Below, piece by piece: positions 26,937-35,214 of a DNA stretch of 64,000 nt. The stretch's first letter is position 1; each line of letters starts with the position of its first letter. The notes under the pieces were generated by a model that saw only the letters and a program-made list of their open reading frames with translations, did not search any database and was not told the origin of the DNA. The stretch lies in assembly GCF_013408295.1 (NCBI RefSeq), contig NZ_JACBYQ010000002.1:868001-932000 (forward strand), in the 5' to 3' direction. Both the position numbers and the translations under genes were made by a program. Origin of the DNA: Psychromicrobium silvestre. GTDB taxonomy: Bacteria > Actinomycetota > Actinomycetes > Actinomycetales > Micrococcaceae.

Positions 26937-27203
26937 TTACCTGTTTCGGTAGACATCGGCGCGGTGATCGATCCGCAGCAACTCGACAGTGACCTTCTCG
27001 TTGTTGATCGAGTAGATGACTCGATAGGGCCCTCTACGGGCAGAATGGAAGCCGGCGAGTTCGCGTTCAAGCGGCTTGCCGACTCGCTGCGGGTTCCTTG
27101 CGAGATCGCCATAAACGAATTCGATGATTGCCGGCACAATGCGCGGTGGAACTTTGCGAAGATCCCTGCGAGCAGTGGCCGAGAAGACAATCTCGTAGGC
27201 CAC
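26937..27203 (-). CDS. relE: Type II toxin, RelE/ParE family
   Basis: 88 residues, the usual size for RelE/ParE. Pattern: YEIVFSATARRDLRKVPP at the start (family: Y.I.f...a..~l..l...), then GKPLERELAGFHSARRGPYRVIYSI and a final VELLRIDHRADVYR. The GxYRVIY strand and the C-terminal His-Arg residues correspond to the RelE mRNA-cleavage surface. Three bases downstream of its antitoxin. The C-terminal RIDHRADVYRNR is typical of YoeB/RelE-type members. Confidence 0.9.
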   Translation of the reverse strand: MAYEIVFSATARRDLRKVPPRIVPAIIEFVYGDLARNPQRVGKPLERELAGFHSARRGPYRVIYSINNEKVTVELLRIDHRADVYRNR

Positions 27204-27206
27204 CGC

Positions 27207-27491
27207 TTAGGACGCCTGCCTCTTGGAAACGCCGAATTCCTGGCGGATCTGTTCCTCGGTGTAGGTGTGTCCTTCGGTGATGTCCCGCTGGGCCTGGGCA
27301 AGGTCTTCGCGGATCCCCGGCTGCGACAACCAGAAAAGTGTCTCCTGGAGGGATTCCCATTCATCGGTGCCAATGATGATTGCTGCGGGTAGACCGTTCT
27401 TAGTAATCACTACCTGGTCGTGGGTGGTAGAGGCGGAGTCGACCAACTCGGAGAGCTTTGCCTTCACAGTGGATAGAGGTAGCGTTTGCAT
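27207..27491 (-). CDS. Type II antitoxin, Phd/YefM family
   Basis: 94 residues. The N-terminal Phd/YefM DNA-binding domain is clear: LPLSTVKAKLSELVDSA, VVITKNGLPAAIIIGTDEWESLQET. The C-terminal half (about residues 55-94) is a charged flexible segment that would wrap the RelE toxin. It precedes the toxin, as usual. A promoter with TTGTGA and TAAAAT puts the transcription start at the ATG (leaderless), and a palindrome GTCTT-CAC-AAGAC overlaps its -35, consistent with autorepression by the antitoxin or the complex. Confidence 0.92.
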   Translation of the reverse strand: MQTLPLSTVKAKLSELVDSASTTHDQVVITKNGLPAAIIIGTDEWESLQETLFWLSQPGIREDLAQAQRDITEGHTYTEEQIRQEFGVSKRQAS

Positions 27492-27497
27492 ACCTTC

Positions 27498-27526
27498 ATT
27501 TTAGGTCTGAATATTAGTCTTCACAA
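27498..27526 (-). promoter_or_regulatory. Promoter of the YefM/RelE operon
   Basis: Minus-strand -35 TTGTGA (27521-27526), 17-base spacer, -10 TAAAAT (27498-27503), six bases to the ATG at 27491. Confidence 0.65.
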
Positions 27527-27529
27527 GAC
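27517..27529. promoter_or_regulatory. Palindromic operator of the toxin-antitoxin operon
   Basis: GTCTT-CAC-AAGAC, a 5-3-5 palindrome overlapping the -35 box of the YefM/RelE promoter. Further AGACC / GGTCT half-sites lie on both sides (27504-27508 and 27536-27540). Confidence 0.5.
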
Positions 27530-27593
27530 CAAAATAAAGACCTCTCCTGCCGCTAAGCGGCGTAACCTTTTGGCCACAACAAGCAAACCACGG

Positions 27594-27624
27594 TCAGAAT
27601 AAGTTCAGTTGTCGGAATAAGTTC
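27594..27624 (+). repeat. Short direct repeat before the ParB-like gene
   Basis: TCAGAATAAGTTC (27594-27606) and TCGGAATAAGTTC (27612-27624), 12 of 13 bases identical, 18 bp apart, just upstream of a candidate -10 box TAGGGT (27627-27632). Confidence 0.5.
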
Positions 27625-27639
27625 TCTAGGGTGGGTTAC

Positions 27640-27939
27640 GTGATCTTCAAAGCAGTGGGCGATACCAAGCCCTATCCTGACCACGGCTACCTCACCCCTA
27701 AAGATTGGGCCGGCGTCGCCCCTCGTCAGGTGCGCCTGGATGAATTGGTGACCACCAAGAGCACCCTGGATCTGGAGGCTCTGCTGGCTGAGGATTCAAC
27801 CTTCTTTGGCGATCTCTTCCCGCATATTGTGCAATGGCGCGGGACGCTCTATCTAGAAGACGGCCTGCACCGCGCCGTACGCACTGCCCTGCATCAACGA
27901 TCTGTCCTGCACGCCCGCGTGTTGGTCTTGGATGACTGA
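27640..27939 (+). CDS. Conserved actinobacterial ParB-like small protein
   Basis: 99 residues, no signal peptide. The sequence IFKAVGDTKPYPDHGYL, then RLDELVTTKSTLDLEALLAED, FFGDLFPHIVQWRG and YLEDGLHRAVRTALHQR resembles the start of ParB-like domains (a DGxHRA motif), but it is too short for a full ParB. Similar proteins are common in Micrococcaceae, sometimes labelled VapB-family antitoxin; I would not rely on that name. A GTG at 27640 sits seven bases after TAGGGT, so a leaderless start is likely; an earlier GTG at 27631 lies within that box. Its end overlaps the LytR_C gene by eight bases. Confidence 0.75.
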   Translation: MIFKAVGDTKPYPDHGYLTPKDWAGVAPRQVRLDELVTTKSTLDLEALLAEDSTFFGDLFPHIVQWRGTLYLEDGLHRAVRTALHQRSVLHARVLVLDD

Positions 27940-28702
27940 ACCGAGACCTCCGCAGATTATCCCGCCGAGGCCGCCTTTGGAGCCTCGGAAACTGAGTCGC
28001 GAGCGTCAGCGCGAGGAACGACGGCGGCGCGCGGCGACTGCCCGGGCCGAACGAGCCCAGCGCAGCGGCGAACATTTGTTCAGCGGCACTCCAGGGGCCG
28101 AATATCACGGCCATCGGGTGGTGGTAGCCGACGATCTAGAAACGGTTTTCAGCGAAGATGAGCAGGTCGAGCGGGCCCGTCAAAAATGGCACTTGCTGCA
28201 TCGAATCACCATTTCGTTCCTGGCTGTCGTCCTCGTAGTTGCGGTCGTCCTTGCCCTGCTGATCTGGCGTGGCGTGATCAAACTGCCCAGTCCGGCCTCC
28301 TCAGCGGCTGCCACTACGAGCTGCCCAAGCGGCACCTTCGAATACCTGGACAATCTGAGCATCACCGTCAATGTCTTCAATAGCACCTTACGGACGGGCT
28401 TGGCCGCCTCGGTGGCAGCCGAACTTAAGAAGCGCGGCTATCAGGTAGGAACTATCGGTGACGGCAAAATAATTGGTAGTGGCGCAGCCGTTATCGTCTC
28501 CGGTTCAGCGGGTGAAGCCGCCGCCTTCAATCTGCAACGAAACCTGCCCAATACGGAGTACCAGCACGATGGACGCAGCGATAATAGCGTCGATGTCTAC
28601 CTGTCCTCAGGTTTCTCCGCGTTGACCAAAGCCGAGAAGGTAGATCACACCGCGGGGAAGCTCAGCTGTCGGAAGCCCAGCGCCACCCCGAGCGGCAAAT
28701 AA
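27932..28702 (+). CDS. LytR C-terminal-domain membrane protein
   Basis: 256 residues. A basic Pro/Arg-rich cytosolic N-terminus (about residues 1-88) precedes one membrane span (about 92-118, ISFLAVVLVVAVVLALLIW). The extracellular part (about 130-250) is a LytR_C domain: LSITVNVFNSTLRTGLAASVAAELKKRGYQVG, the VxNxxxxxGxA pattern, and a C-terminal DVYLSSGFSAL. This domain is usually attached to LytR-CpsA-Psr glycopolymer transferases, but here it stands alone without the catalytic domain. Probably an envelope protein. Coupled to the ParB-like gene by an eight-base overlap. Confidence 0.82.
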   Translation: MTEPRPPQIIPPRPPLEPRKLSRERQREERRRRAATARAERAQRSGEHLFSGTPGAEYHGHRVVVADDLETVFSEDEQVERARQKWHLLHRITISFLAVVLVVAVVLALLIWRGVIKLPSPASSAAATTSCPSGTFEYLDNLSITVNVFNSTLRTGLAASVAAELKKRGYQVGTIGDGKIIGSGAAVIVSGSAGEAAAFNLQRNLPNTEYQHDGRSDNSVDVYLSSGFSALTKAEKVDHTAGKLSCRKPSATPSGK

Positions 28703-28914
28703 GAGACAAAATAAAGAATTTTAAAGATTTTCCGATTCTTTGCGTCACGATATTCAATCTTGCATCACTTTAACATTGCGAGCAGGGTCAATTGGGGGCC
28801 TCTGCTTGGGCGTTGACCGACGCAGATCACTCGTGGTACTTGTCCGTCCCTTTCCGGCCATGGCGGCTGAAAGGAGCGGACAAGTCTGCGGTGAGGCAAT
28901 CTATAAGGAGCAAA
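28703..28914. other. AT-rich intergenic region before the GT4 gene
   Basis: 212 bases without a supported gene. It holds an inverted repeat AAAGAAT (28713-28719) / ATTCTTT (28735-28741) just after the LytR_C stop, which could be a weak terminator. No convincing promoter was found. The final part is needed for the ribosome site AAGGAG at 28905-28910. Confidence 0.5.
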
Positions 28915-29988
28915 GTGCGTATTCTGCATGTGGTCAATGACGCCGAGACTGGCGGCGCGCAAACTCTGATCGAAGCTCTCGGACGGCAGAAGAGTCCGGG
29001 CGATGAGTTCCACCTACTGGTACTCATGACCGAGGGTGCGCTCTCTTCAAGATTTTCCCGGATCGCAGATTCGGTGACCTATGCCGGAATGAAACAGCGG
29101 GATCTCAATCCGCTAGGGGCTATTCGCGCATTGCGCGGAATCGTGCGTGAGCGTCGGATCGACCTGATCCATTCGCACCTTATGCAATCGGATCTGATCA
29201 GTCTGCTGACTCCGATGAAAGCCGCACGCCTCAGCACCGTCCACTCGAGCGCTTCCTATGAGACCAGGGGTGCCTCGCAACTGGTCCGCAAGGCAGTGGT
29301 ACGGCTCAGCGGTCGCTTCGATGCGGTGGTGGCCTGTTCTCCCTCGGCCCACGACTATCTCAGTACCTCTGGCTACCGCCGTAAAGCAGAGACCATCTTC
29401 AATGGCACCCTGCTCCAGACCCGCTCCGATGATCCGGCAACGCCGGGGGATCGTTTGGTACACCTGGGCCGTTGGCATCAGGTGAAAGATCACGGCAACT
29501 TGTTCGCCGCCTTGAAATTACTGAGTAAGACTCATCCTCAGGTGAGGCTGGACTGCGCTGGTTTGGGCATCGATTCCGCCAACCAGGAATTGCAGGAGCT
29601 GCTAGTACGCCATCAGGTTGCCGATATCGTCACCACACACGGCTCGGTCTCTCAGGTGGGTCTGCTTTTGGAGCAAGCCAAGGGGATGGTAATTTCCAGC
29701 TCCCATGAGGCGTTGCCGATGGCCGGGATTGAAGCGCTCGGCTCCGGGCTGCCCGTGGTGACGACCGACGTCGGCGATTGTTCCGAATTGGCTATCGGCC
29801 CCGATTATCTGGTTCCGGCGCGCAACCCAGAGCAACTGGCCGCCGCCCTGGCCAAGCTCCTGGACCTCGAACCGACGGACTACCGGCAAGCCCGAGAGAA
29901 TGCCAGGGCGCTCGCCGAAGAGAAGTTCGACGAGCGGGTCACCGCGGCCAGCTACCACGCCCTATACCAAGCAATCACGCACCCCTAA
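28915..29988 (+). CDS. Glycosyltransferase family 4
   Basis: 357 residues, GT-B fold. The N-terminal domain opens VRILHVVNDAETGGAQTLIEAL (first Rossmann strand and the GGAQ loop of GT4 enzymes). The C-terminal domain has LVHLGRWHQVKDH (donor-binding turn), and the retaining-type segment SSSHEALPMAGIEALGSGLPVVTTDVGDC with the Glu-x7-Glu arrangement (E in HEALP and E in GIEALG). The GTG at 28915 was chosen because AAGGAG (28905-28910) precedes it and it matches the family start; the frame is open 41 codons further upstream. It runs convergently into the decoration operon, six bases from its last gene, and probably serves the same product. Confidence 0.87.
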   Translation: MRILHVVNDAETGGAQTLIEALGRQKSPGDEFHLLVLMTEGALSSRFSRIADSVTYAGMKQRDLNPLGAIRALRGIVRERRIDLIHSHLMQSDLISLLTPMKAARLSTVHSSASYETRGASQLVRKAVVRLSGRFDAVVACSPSAHDYLSTSGYRRKAETIFNGTLLQTRSDDPATPGDRLVHLGRWHQVKDHGNLFAALKLLSKTHPQVRLDCAGLGIDSANQELQELLVRHQVADIVTTHGSVSQVGLLLEQAKGMVISSSHEALPMAGIEALGSGLPVVTTDVGDCSELAIGPDYLVPARNPEQLAAALAKLLDLEPTDYRQARENARALAEEKFDERVTAASYHALYQAITHP

Positions 29989-29994
29989 GGGCCG

Positions 29995-31644
29995 CTAGCG
30001 CACGGCCGAAGGCTCCGCCGGATGCTGCAACAGGGTTCGCTCAATGATTTCGATGGCTTTCACCCGAGAGGTATAGCCCAGCAAGGCATGATCCATCGAG
30101 GGATCGACGTTTAGCTCGACCTTCCGCCCGGACTTCTGCAACCGCTTCAACCCTTGCTCCCCGCGTTCCATGGCGAAGAGCCCATGATCGTCACCCCCGA
30201 CGTGCATGATCAGCTCTGCTTGCCGAGAGGAGATCTCCATTAAGACCTCCGGAACATTGATCATTCCGCGCCGTCCGAGGGCAAGCCAGACTTGATACGG
30301 ACCAAAGTGGCGCAGCAAGGTTTTGACCCTGGATTTGAAGGTCTTGACCTCGGTTCCCTCGACCAATCTGCGTTCCCCGGCCAGGATTTCTTCGACATCG
30401 AGCTCGTTGTAAATCCGATGGTAGTAGCCCAGATGATCACGCCAGGCCACATTATTGAGCATCAGCACGCGATCAATCGGTGAGTGTTCGCTAGCCATCC
30501 CCACTAGCCAAGCGCCGGCGCAAAGGCCAACGCCGGTGACCGGCCCGCCGAAACGTTTGTGCAGCCAGGTCGCGGACTGCTCAATATCGTTGACGGCTTC
30601 GGCGGTGTATGGATTGGGGTCTCGCACCGCATCGGGGCAACCCAGATCCCCGGATCCGCGACGTTCGGTACGGATGGTGGGCACGCCCTGCGCAGCCAGT
30701 CGTCGGGCGGAGAGCACCCAAAGCGCGGTGACGCCGTCCTTAGGCTCGGCCGAGGCCGGGACCAACAGCACCGTCTCAGAGCCCTCTGGAAGCTCCTGTA
30801 GCGGCCTGCTGAGTACCCCGGGAAGTTTATTCGTGCCGACCTCAAGGATCTCTTCAATCACGGCTTGATCGAAACCCGGAACTTTGACTTCGGACTGTAA
30901 GACCGGGGTCCACTCCGGTACCGGACGGGACTCCGCCGTGCCAGGAAGCAGCTCAATCAACCTTTGCAATGATTCTGGTGGCACGGTGGCGAAAAGTGAA
31001 GCCACGGCATAGATTTTCCGGGCCACCACCTGATCCCTTTCGATCACTACCCGGCTGCCCGTCGGCAAGGCATCGGCAGGCAGCTTCGCCGGATCGACAA
31101 CACTGGCCAGGGACTTGGCCTGATGAGGTAAGTAGATGGTGCCGCCCAGCTCGGTTCCCACCGTGCTGGGAACGGTGGCTAGATCGAGGGAGACATTCCT
31201 GAGCATCGACTGTTGGCGGAGGAAGATCTTTCCTCCCACCGGCTCCCAGAGCAGCCTGCTCTGCAAAGGGGCCTCCGTAGCGGCCAGCAGGGCTGCTCCG
31301 GCGCGGAGACCAATCGCGTGCACCCGGTCGGTTCCCACCAGGGTGCCGGCAAATTCGGTGACTGCCGCAAGATCCTCTTTCCAGAGCGCAGCAGGGTCGG
31401 CGCCCTCGGGCATTTCGGCGGATTCTCCGGTGCCAGTCCAGGCGAAGCGAATGGCAACCCAACCTTGCCTGGCAAGTTCAATCGCGAGCATGCGCAGGGT
31501 GCGGTAACTGATTACCTGCTCCCTTGCTAAAGGCGGAGCGATCACTACCGCGCCTTTGGCTTCCCCATTCTGGGGTCGATGAACCCAGCTATAGAGCGAG
31601 CGATCCGGAAGGGGGATCCAGCTGGCCACTCCCAGTTCGGTCAT
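29995..31644 (-). CDS. Tandem alpha/beta-hydrolase protein (putative acyltransferase/hydrolase)
   Basis: 549 residues made of two alpha/beta-hydrolase-like halves. The first has VVIAPPLAREQVISYRTLRMLA and the elbow IGLRAG (residues 112-116), where the usual catalytic Ser is replaced by Arg, so this half may be inactive. The second (about residues 285-540) has TERRGSGD, the elbow GLCAG with Cys near residue 375 in the nucleophile position, GGDDHGLF for the acid and MDHALLG for the His. Overall a Cys-based triad is possible in the second half. Last gene of the operon, overlapping the GH2 stop by four bases. Perhaps a thioesterase or acyltransferase releasing the carrier-bound group; that is inference. 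Confidence 0.65.
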   Translation of the reverse strand: MTELGVASWIPLPDRSLYSWVHRPQNGEAKGAVVIAPPLAREQVISYRTLRMLAIELARQGWVAIRFAWTGTGESAEMPEGADPAALWKEDLAAVTEFAGTLVGTDRVHAIGLRAGAALLAATEAPLQSRLLWEPVGGKIFLRQQSMLRNVSLDLATVPSTVGTELGGTIYLPHQAKSLASVVDPAKLPADALPTGSRVVIERDQVVARKIYAVASLFATVPPESLQRLIELLPGTAESRPVPEWTPVLQSEVKVPGFDQAVIEEILEVGTNKLPGVLSRPLQELPEGSETVLLVPASAEPKDGVTALWVLSARRLAAQGVPTIRTERRGSGDLGCPDAVRDPNPYTAEAVNDIEQSATWLHKRFGGPVTGVGLCAGAWLVGMASEHSPIDRVLMLNNVAWRDHLGYYHRIYNELDVEEILAGERRLVEGTEVKTFKSRVKTLLRHFGPYQVWLALGRRGMINVPEVLMEISSRQAELIMHVGGDDHGLFAMERGEQGLKRLQKSGRKVELNVDPSMDHALLGYTSRVKAIEIIERTLLQHPAEPSAVR

Positions 31645-34181
31645 GTGGAGGCTCCTTTCGAGCTGATGCTTTGCTCCGGACGAGCCGGATGAATCTGACG
31701 GGTTGCCGATAAATCATTGAGCGCACGCACGGTACCGGCAAGGGAATCCGTGGTACTTCCTGGCCGCGGAAGACAATAGATCCGCCGAGAGTTGTTCGGA
31801 CCCAGATGAAAGTAGTTGTCCTCTGGATCATGGTCACTCAGATCAATGGCGACAAAGCTGGCCAGTAAATCGGTGCTCAAATCTAGGTAACTACCGTGGT
31901 TGTCTTGCCCGGCTTCGGCCCGCAGTCCGGTATCGACTCGCTCTCTTCTCACCCCGCCAAGCAAGCGGACGGTCCGCGCAATTTCTCTCCCACCAGGATT
32001 AAGTAACACGGCTTCGATGGCGTCGTATTCCCGTTCACCGAACTTCCAAATGTAATCCAGATCGCGGAAGCCACCGAATAGCTCGTCGGCGGTCCAACGC
32101 AGGCTACCCCGACCGGCCAACTGAACCGGGACTCGCACCGGTTCCCAACGACGTCCGCTGACCGAAATCGCGGCCACCTCAAGGGTCCCTATCAGCGCCT
32201 CGGGCCGATCATGGAATAGATGCAGATCCACCCCGTTCAAGTCTTCCGGGTGGAAAGCCAAGGCGGTTGGTGCGCAAGCTGCTTTTAGCGCATACCAGGT
32301 CGATTTCGGCCTACCCTCGACGTCGGTCACGCCCCAGCCAGCTCCGGGTGCCAGATCTCGGGCCGATAGGACCAGTGCACCCGCGCAGGCAGAGCCAGGC
32401 CGACGCCACTCAACCATGGTCTGCGCCACGGCGTGATGCAGCGCCGCTCGGTGCCGGTCCATTCGTCGGTCCCAGCTCGGCTCGTGCTCGGTTCCGAAGA
32501 ACTCCGCGGCGTAGTGTGCGGTCACGTCCTCGAAGGTCCAGTTGGCGCCCGGGTCGGCGGCTACCGCTTCCGTCCAGCCAACTGGTTCCTGGGGCACATT
32601 CGGTACCGGGGAAAAATGCCGCTGCACGGTGGATGGCTCCGGCGGGCTGGCAAAGGCCAGTGCCTCCGAGGCGAAGCGGACCCCCGAGGTCCTGGCATCG
32701 GTGAGCGGCAGTTGATAGGCGCCGACGCCGAAGTAATGGCTTACGCCCTGCCGGATCTCGATCGGATTATCTCCGTCTCCCGGGCTTGAAGAAACGTGAA
32801 CCACGCCGGGTAGATGCTCCGCCGCCAGGGCAGGAATCAGCTCGGAAATAACGGTCATCCTGCGACGGTCCGGGGGAAGCCCCCAGAAAGTGGGCTGCTG
32901 TTCGGTCTCATTTCCGCCGCTGAGCACTGTTAGGCAGGGATGGCGAGCGAGCCTGCGCAGCCAACTCGCCGTTTCTGCCCCGAATCGAGCCAGCCAATCA
33001 GCATCTTCCGGCGGGTCCAGGGTGGCCAGCATGCAGTCTTGCCAGAGTAAGATCCCGCGCTTATCGCACTCCTGGTAGAACTTCGGGTGTTCGTAGCCGC
33101 CCGTGCCGCTGATCCGAATCATATTAACCCCGGCGCGAACCAAGGAATCGATGATCTGCCGATAGTCCTCGTCCTTTGCCGCCAAGCTCAGCGCATCCGG
33201 CGGAGCCCAGACTACACCGCGGGTAAAGATCGGCACGTCGTTGACCGAAAGCTCGAATCCGCCGCCAATGCGATCTACTCGTACCTCACGGAAGCCGAGC
33301 TGGAAGCTTTGCCGGGTTTCGCCGTCGTCGAGCAGCAGTTGGTAGAGCTCGGGCTCGCCGTGACTGTGCGGGAACCAACGCCGGGGGTCTGCCAGCTCTA
33401 GAACGGTCTCGACAGCGCCATTATTGGCCAGCTCCAGCTCCTCCTCCAGCACCATGGTGCCGAGTGGGTCATGCAGTTTCACGGTAACTCGCTTGCTTGG
33501 CTTGCCGCTGGCTCCAAGGATCACCCGCCCGACGGCGTTCCGCGCCGAGGATTCGCCCAATTCGGTCCGTAGGGTGTTCAGTTCGAAGCCAGGCTCGGGT
33601 CGCAAGGTAATAGCGGCCCAGGGGCCGAGTACCTTCGCCGTACCAAACCACGGAATATGGCCCATCAAGGGGGTGCGATGCCAACGCAAGGACGTATCGA
33701 AGACCAGCGAGCTGCGCCAGCGTGGCCGCGGCTTGCGGGGAACCGAAACCGACGAGAGCGGGCGAATGTGGATGGCTAGCCGGTGCCGACCTGGAGCTAA
33801 TGGGAGGTCAAAGCGCACCTCGTCAAAACCTCCGGAACTCTGCGCTCGCGGCTGATTGTCCAGCCAGATCGTGGCATAGCCGGCAATTCCTTCGGAGTGC
33901 AGCCGCCAATCCGGCTTACTTCCGGGCTCGATCTCAAAGTCCGCCAGGAACCACCAATCCCAGGCTTCGGGATCGAGTTGCTGGACCGCGGCCATGCCGA
34001 AAGCGTCGCGCCAGGATGCCGCCGCAGTGCCCGGGGCCCGCGCGGGCAAGCGCACAGTTTGCTCGGCAGGCAGGGCTTCCAGCTCGACCGGATCTTGGGC
34101 AGCACCCGGGGTGCAACGGATCAAGGTCCAGCGAGCCCCGGCCAACAACTCGGTGGATGGGGGCTCAAACATCTCCCGCAT
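31641..34181 (-). CDS. Glycoside hydrolase family 2, beta-mannosidase-like
   Basis: 846 residues, no signal peptide. Jelly-roll sugar-binding domain at the N-terminus (WWFLADFEI, GIAGYATIWLDNQ), immunoglobulin-like domain, then a TIM barrel with FTRGVVWAPPDALSL, VNMIRISGTGGYEHPKFYQECDKRG and LSGGNETEQQP, in which Glu near residue 424 is the acid/base of the GH2 NE motif. The FASEALAF segment near residue 504 resembles the nucleophile region F-x-S-E of beta-mannosidases. Sequence is divergent, so the substrate may be a mannoside or another unit of the operon product. It overlaps the DUF1839 gene by 17 bases. Confidence 0.78.
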   Translation of the reverse strand: MREMFEPPSTELLAGARWTLIRCTPGAAQDPVELEALPAEQTVRLPARAPGTAAASWRDAFGMAAVQQLDPEAWDWWFLADFEIEPGSKPDWRLHSEGIAGYATIWLDNQPRAQSSGGFDEVRFDLPLAPGRHRLAIHIRPLSSVSVPRKPRPRWRSSLVFDTSLRWHRTPLMGHIPWFGTAKVLGPWAAITLRPEPGFELNTLRTELGESSARNAVGRVILGASGKPSKRVTVKLHDPLGTMVLEEELELANNGAVETVLELADPRRWFPHSHGEPELYQLLLDDGETRQSFQLGFREVRVDRIGGGFELSVNDVPIFTRGVVWAPPDALSLAAKDEDYRQIIDSLVRAGVNMIRISGTGGYEHPKFYQECDKRGILLWQDCMLATLDPPEDADWLARFGAETASWLRRLARHPCLTVLSGGNETEQQPTFWGLPPDRRRMTVISELIPALAAEHLPGVVHVSSSPGDGDNPIEIRQGVSHYFGVGAYQLPLTDARTSGVRFASEALAFASPPEPSTVQRHFSPVPNVPQEPVGWTEAVAADPGANWTFEDVTAHYAAEFFGTEHEPSWDRRMDRHRAALHHAVAQTMVEWRRPGSACAGALVLSARDLAPGAGWGVTDVEGRPKSTWYALKAACAPTALAFHPEDLNGVDLHLFHDRPEALIGTLEVAAISVSGRRWEPVRVPVQLAGRGSLRWTADELFGGFRDLDYIWKFGEREYDAIEAVLLNPGGREIARTVRLLGGVRRERVDTGLRAEAGQDNHGSYLDLSTDLLASFVAIDLSDHDPEDNYFHLGPNNSRRIYCLPRPGSTTDSLAGTVRALNDLSATRQIHPARPEQSISSKGAST

Positions 34182-35196
34182 TCCATTCCCGCAGCAGGCT
34201 CACGCCGAGGCTCCACTGCTCGTTCATCGTCTCGGTGGTGGGGAGTAAGTCTGGATTCCGTCCGGCTGCCGTCCGAGCCAGCTGGAATTGCAGCTTCTTG
34301 CTCGCGGCGCTGCAAGCCAAGAAGGCTTCGGCGGCCCGTTCGAGCAGTGAGCGAGCCTCGGGATTTTGTTCGGCGGCGGCAAACCAGGAGCAGACTTCGC
34401 CGGAGAGCATGGCACTCAGCCCAGCCTGCCGGGTGGTGGCAAAGCTGAACTGGTGGAAGTGGGCCAGCCCAAGTCCGGCCAGTTCGCCCTGGCTGCTGAC
34501 AATATAGGCGGTCAGTTGAGCCACCGGGTTTGCCTGCTCGGAACGAGCGATCCGGTCCAAGTGGCTTCGCAGCACCTCTTTAGCCAAGCCGAAAAACTCG
34601 GTAGGGTTTGGACGGCGCAAGCCGGCTAGCCGAATGAGATCAACATAGGGACGGGGAACGATGCTCTCCGCGGACTTTTCACCCAAGGCATGGTCGAAGT
34701 CTTCGCCGCTGAGCCGATGGAGCCCGCCGTTATGGAAATAATCGAGTGTCCGTTCCACCGGATCCAGCAGGGTCGGGGCAATCGAGGTCTTGGTGTGCTC
34801 GATCCGATACGAGATGCCTTCGGTATCCGGCAGATAGAAGGAATCCACTTCGACGATGGCTAGGTTCCCTGCCGACAACTGGGTGACCAGGTGGTCCAAT
34901 AGCGGTTTCCAGGTATCGTACTCACCGAAACGGATGCCATAGAGTTTTTCAAGGTCCTCGGTGCGGACCTTGAGGAATTCCCACTGATCTCCGACGAATT
35001 CTGAGCTTAATGCGCAGGCCAACGCCGGAATCGGATCCAAGTCGAGTGAAGCCAGCAACTCGATCCAGATATCCAGATAACAGTTAGTGCTGGACCATTC
35101 GGACTCCTCCTGGTGCAGGCGGTGCTTCCGAAAGTTTGCCGGATTGAGCGTTGGCAGAGCCGATGCAGTGATGGCTGTGCTGGTTGAGGTCTGCAT
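34165..35196 (-). CDS. DUF1839 family protein
   Basis: 343 residues, cytosolic. Seen: WSSTNCYLDIWIELLASL, VGDQWEFLKVRTEDLEKLYGIRFGEYDTWKPL, VEVDSFYLPDTEGISYRIEHTKTSI and YFHNGGLHRLSGEDF. DUF1839 genes are typically found next to amino acid:[carrier protein] ligases and acyl carrier proteins, as here. The early Cys and the later conserved Asp/His residues could form a transfer site for the aminoacyl group, but no reaction is established. Follows the ligase by 18 bases and overlaps GH2 by 17 bases, so it belongs to the same operon. Confidence 0.8.
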   Translation of the reverse strand: MQTSTSTAITASALPTLNPANFRKHRLHQEESEWSSTNCYLDIWIELLASLDLDPIPALACALSSEFVGDQWEFLKVRTEDLEKLYGIRFGEYDTWKPLLDHLVTQLSAGNLAIVEVDSFYLPDTEGISYRIEHTKTSIAPTLLDPVERTLDYFHNGGLHRLSGEDFDHALGEKSAESIVPRPYVDLIRLAGLRRPNPTEFFGLAKEVLRSHLDRIARSEQANPVAQLTAYIVSSQGELAGLGLAHFHQFSFATTRQAGLSAMLSGEVCSWFAAAEQNPEARSLLERAAEAFLACSAASKKLQFQLARTAAGRNPDLLPTTETMNEQWSLGVSLLREWNAGDV

Positions 35197-35214
35197 CTTG
35201 AGCCCCTCCCGGCT

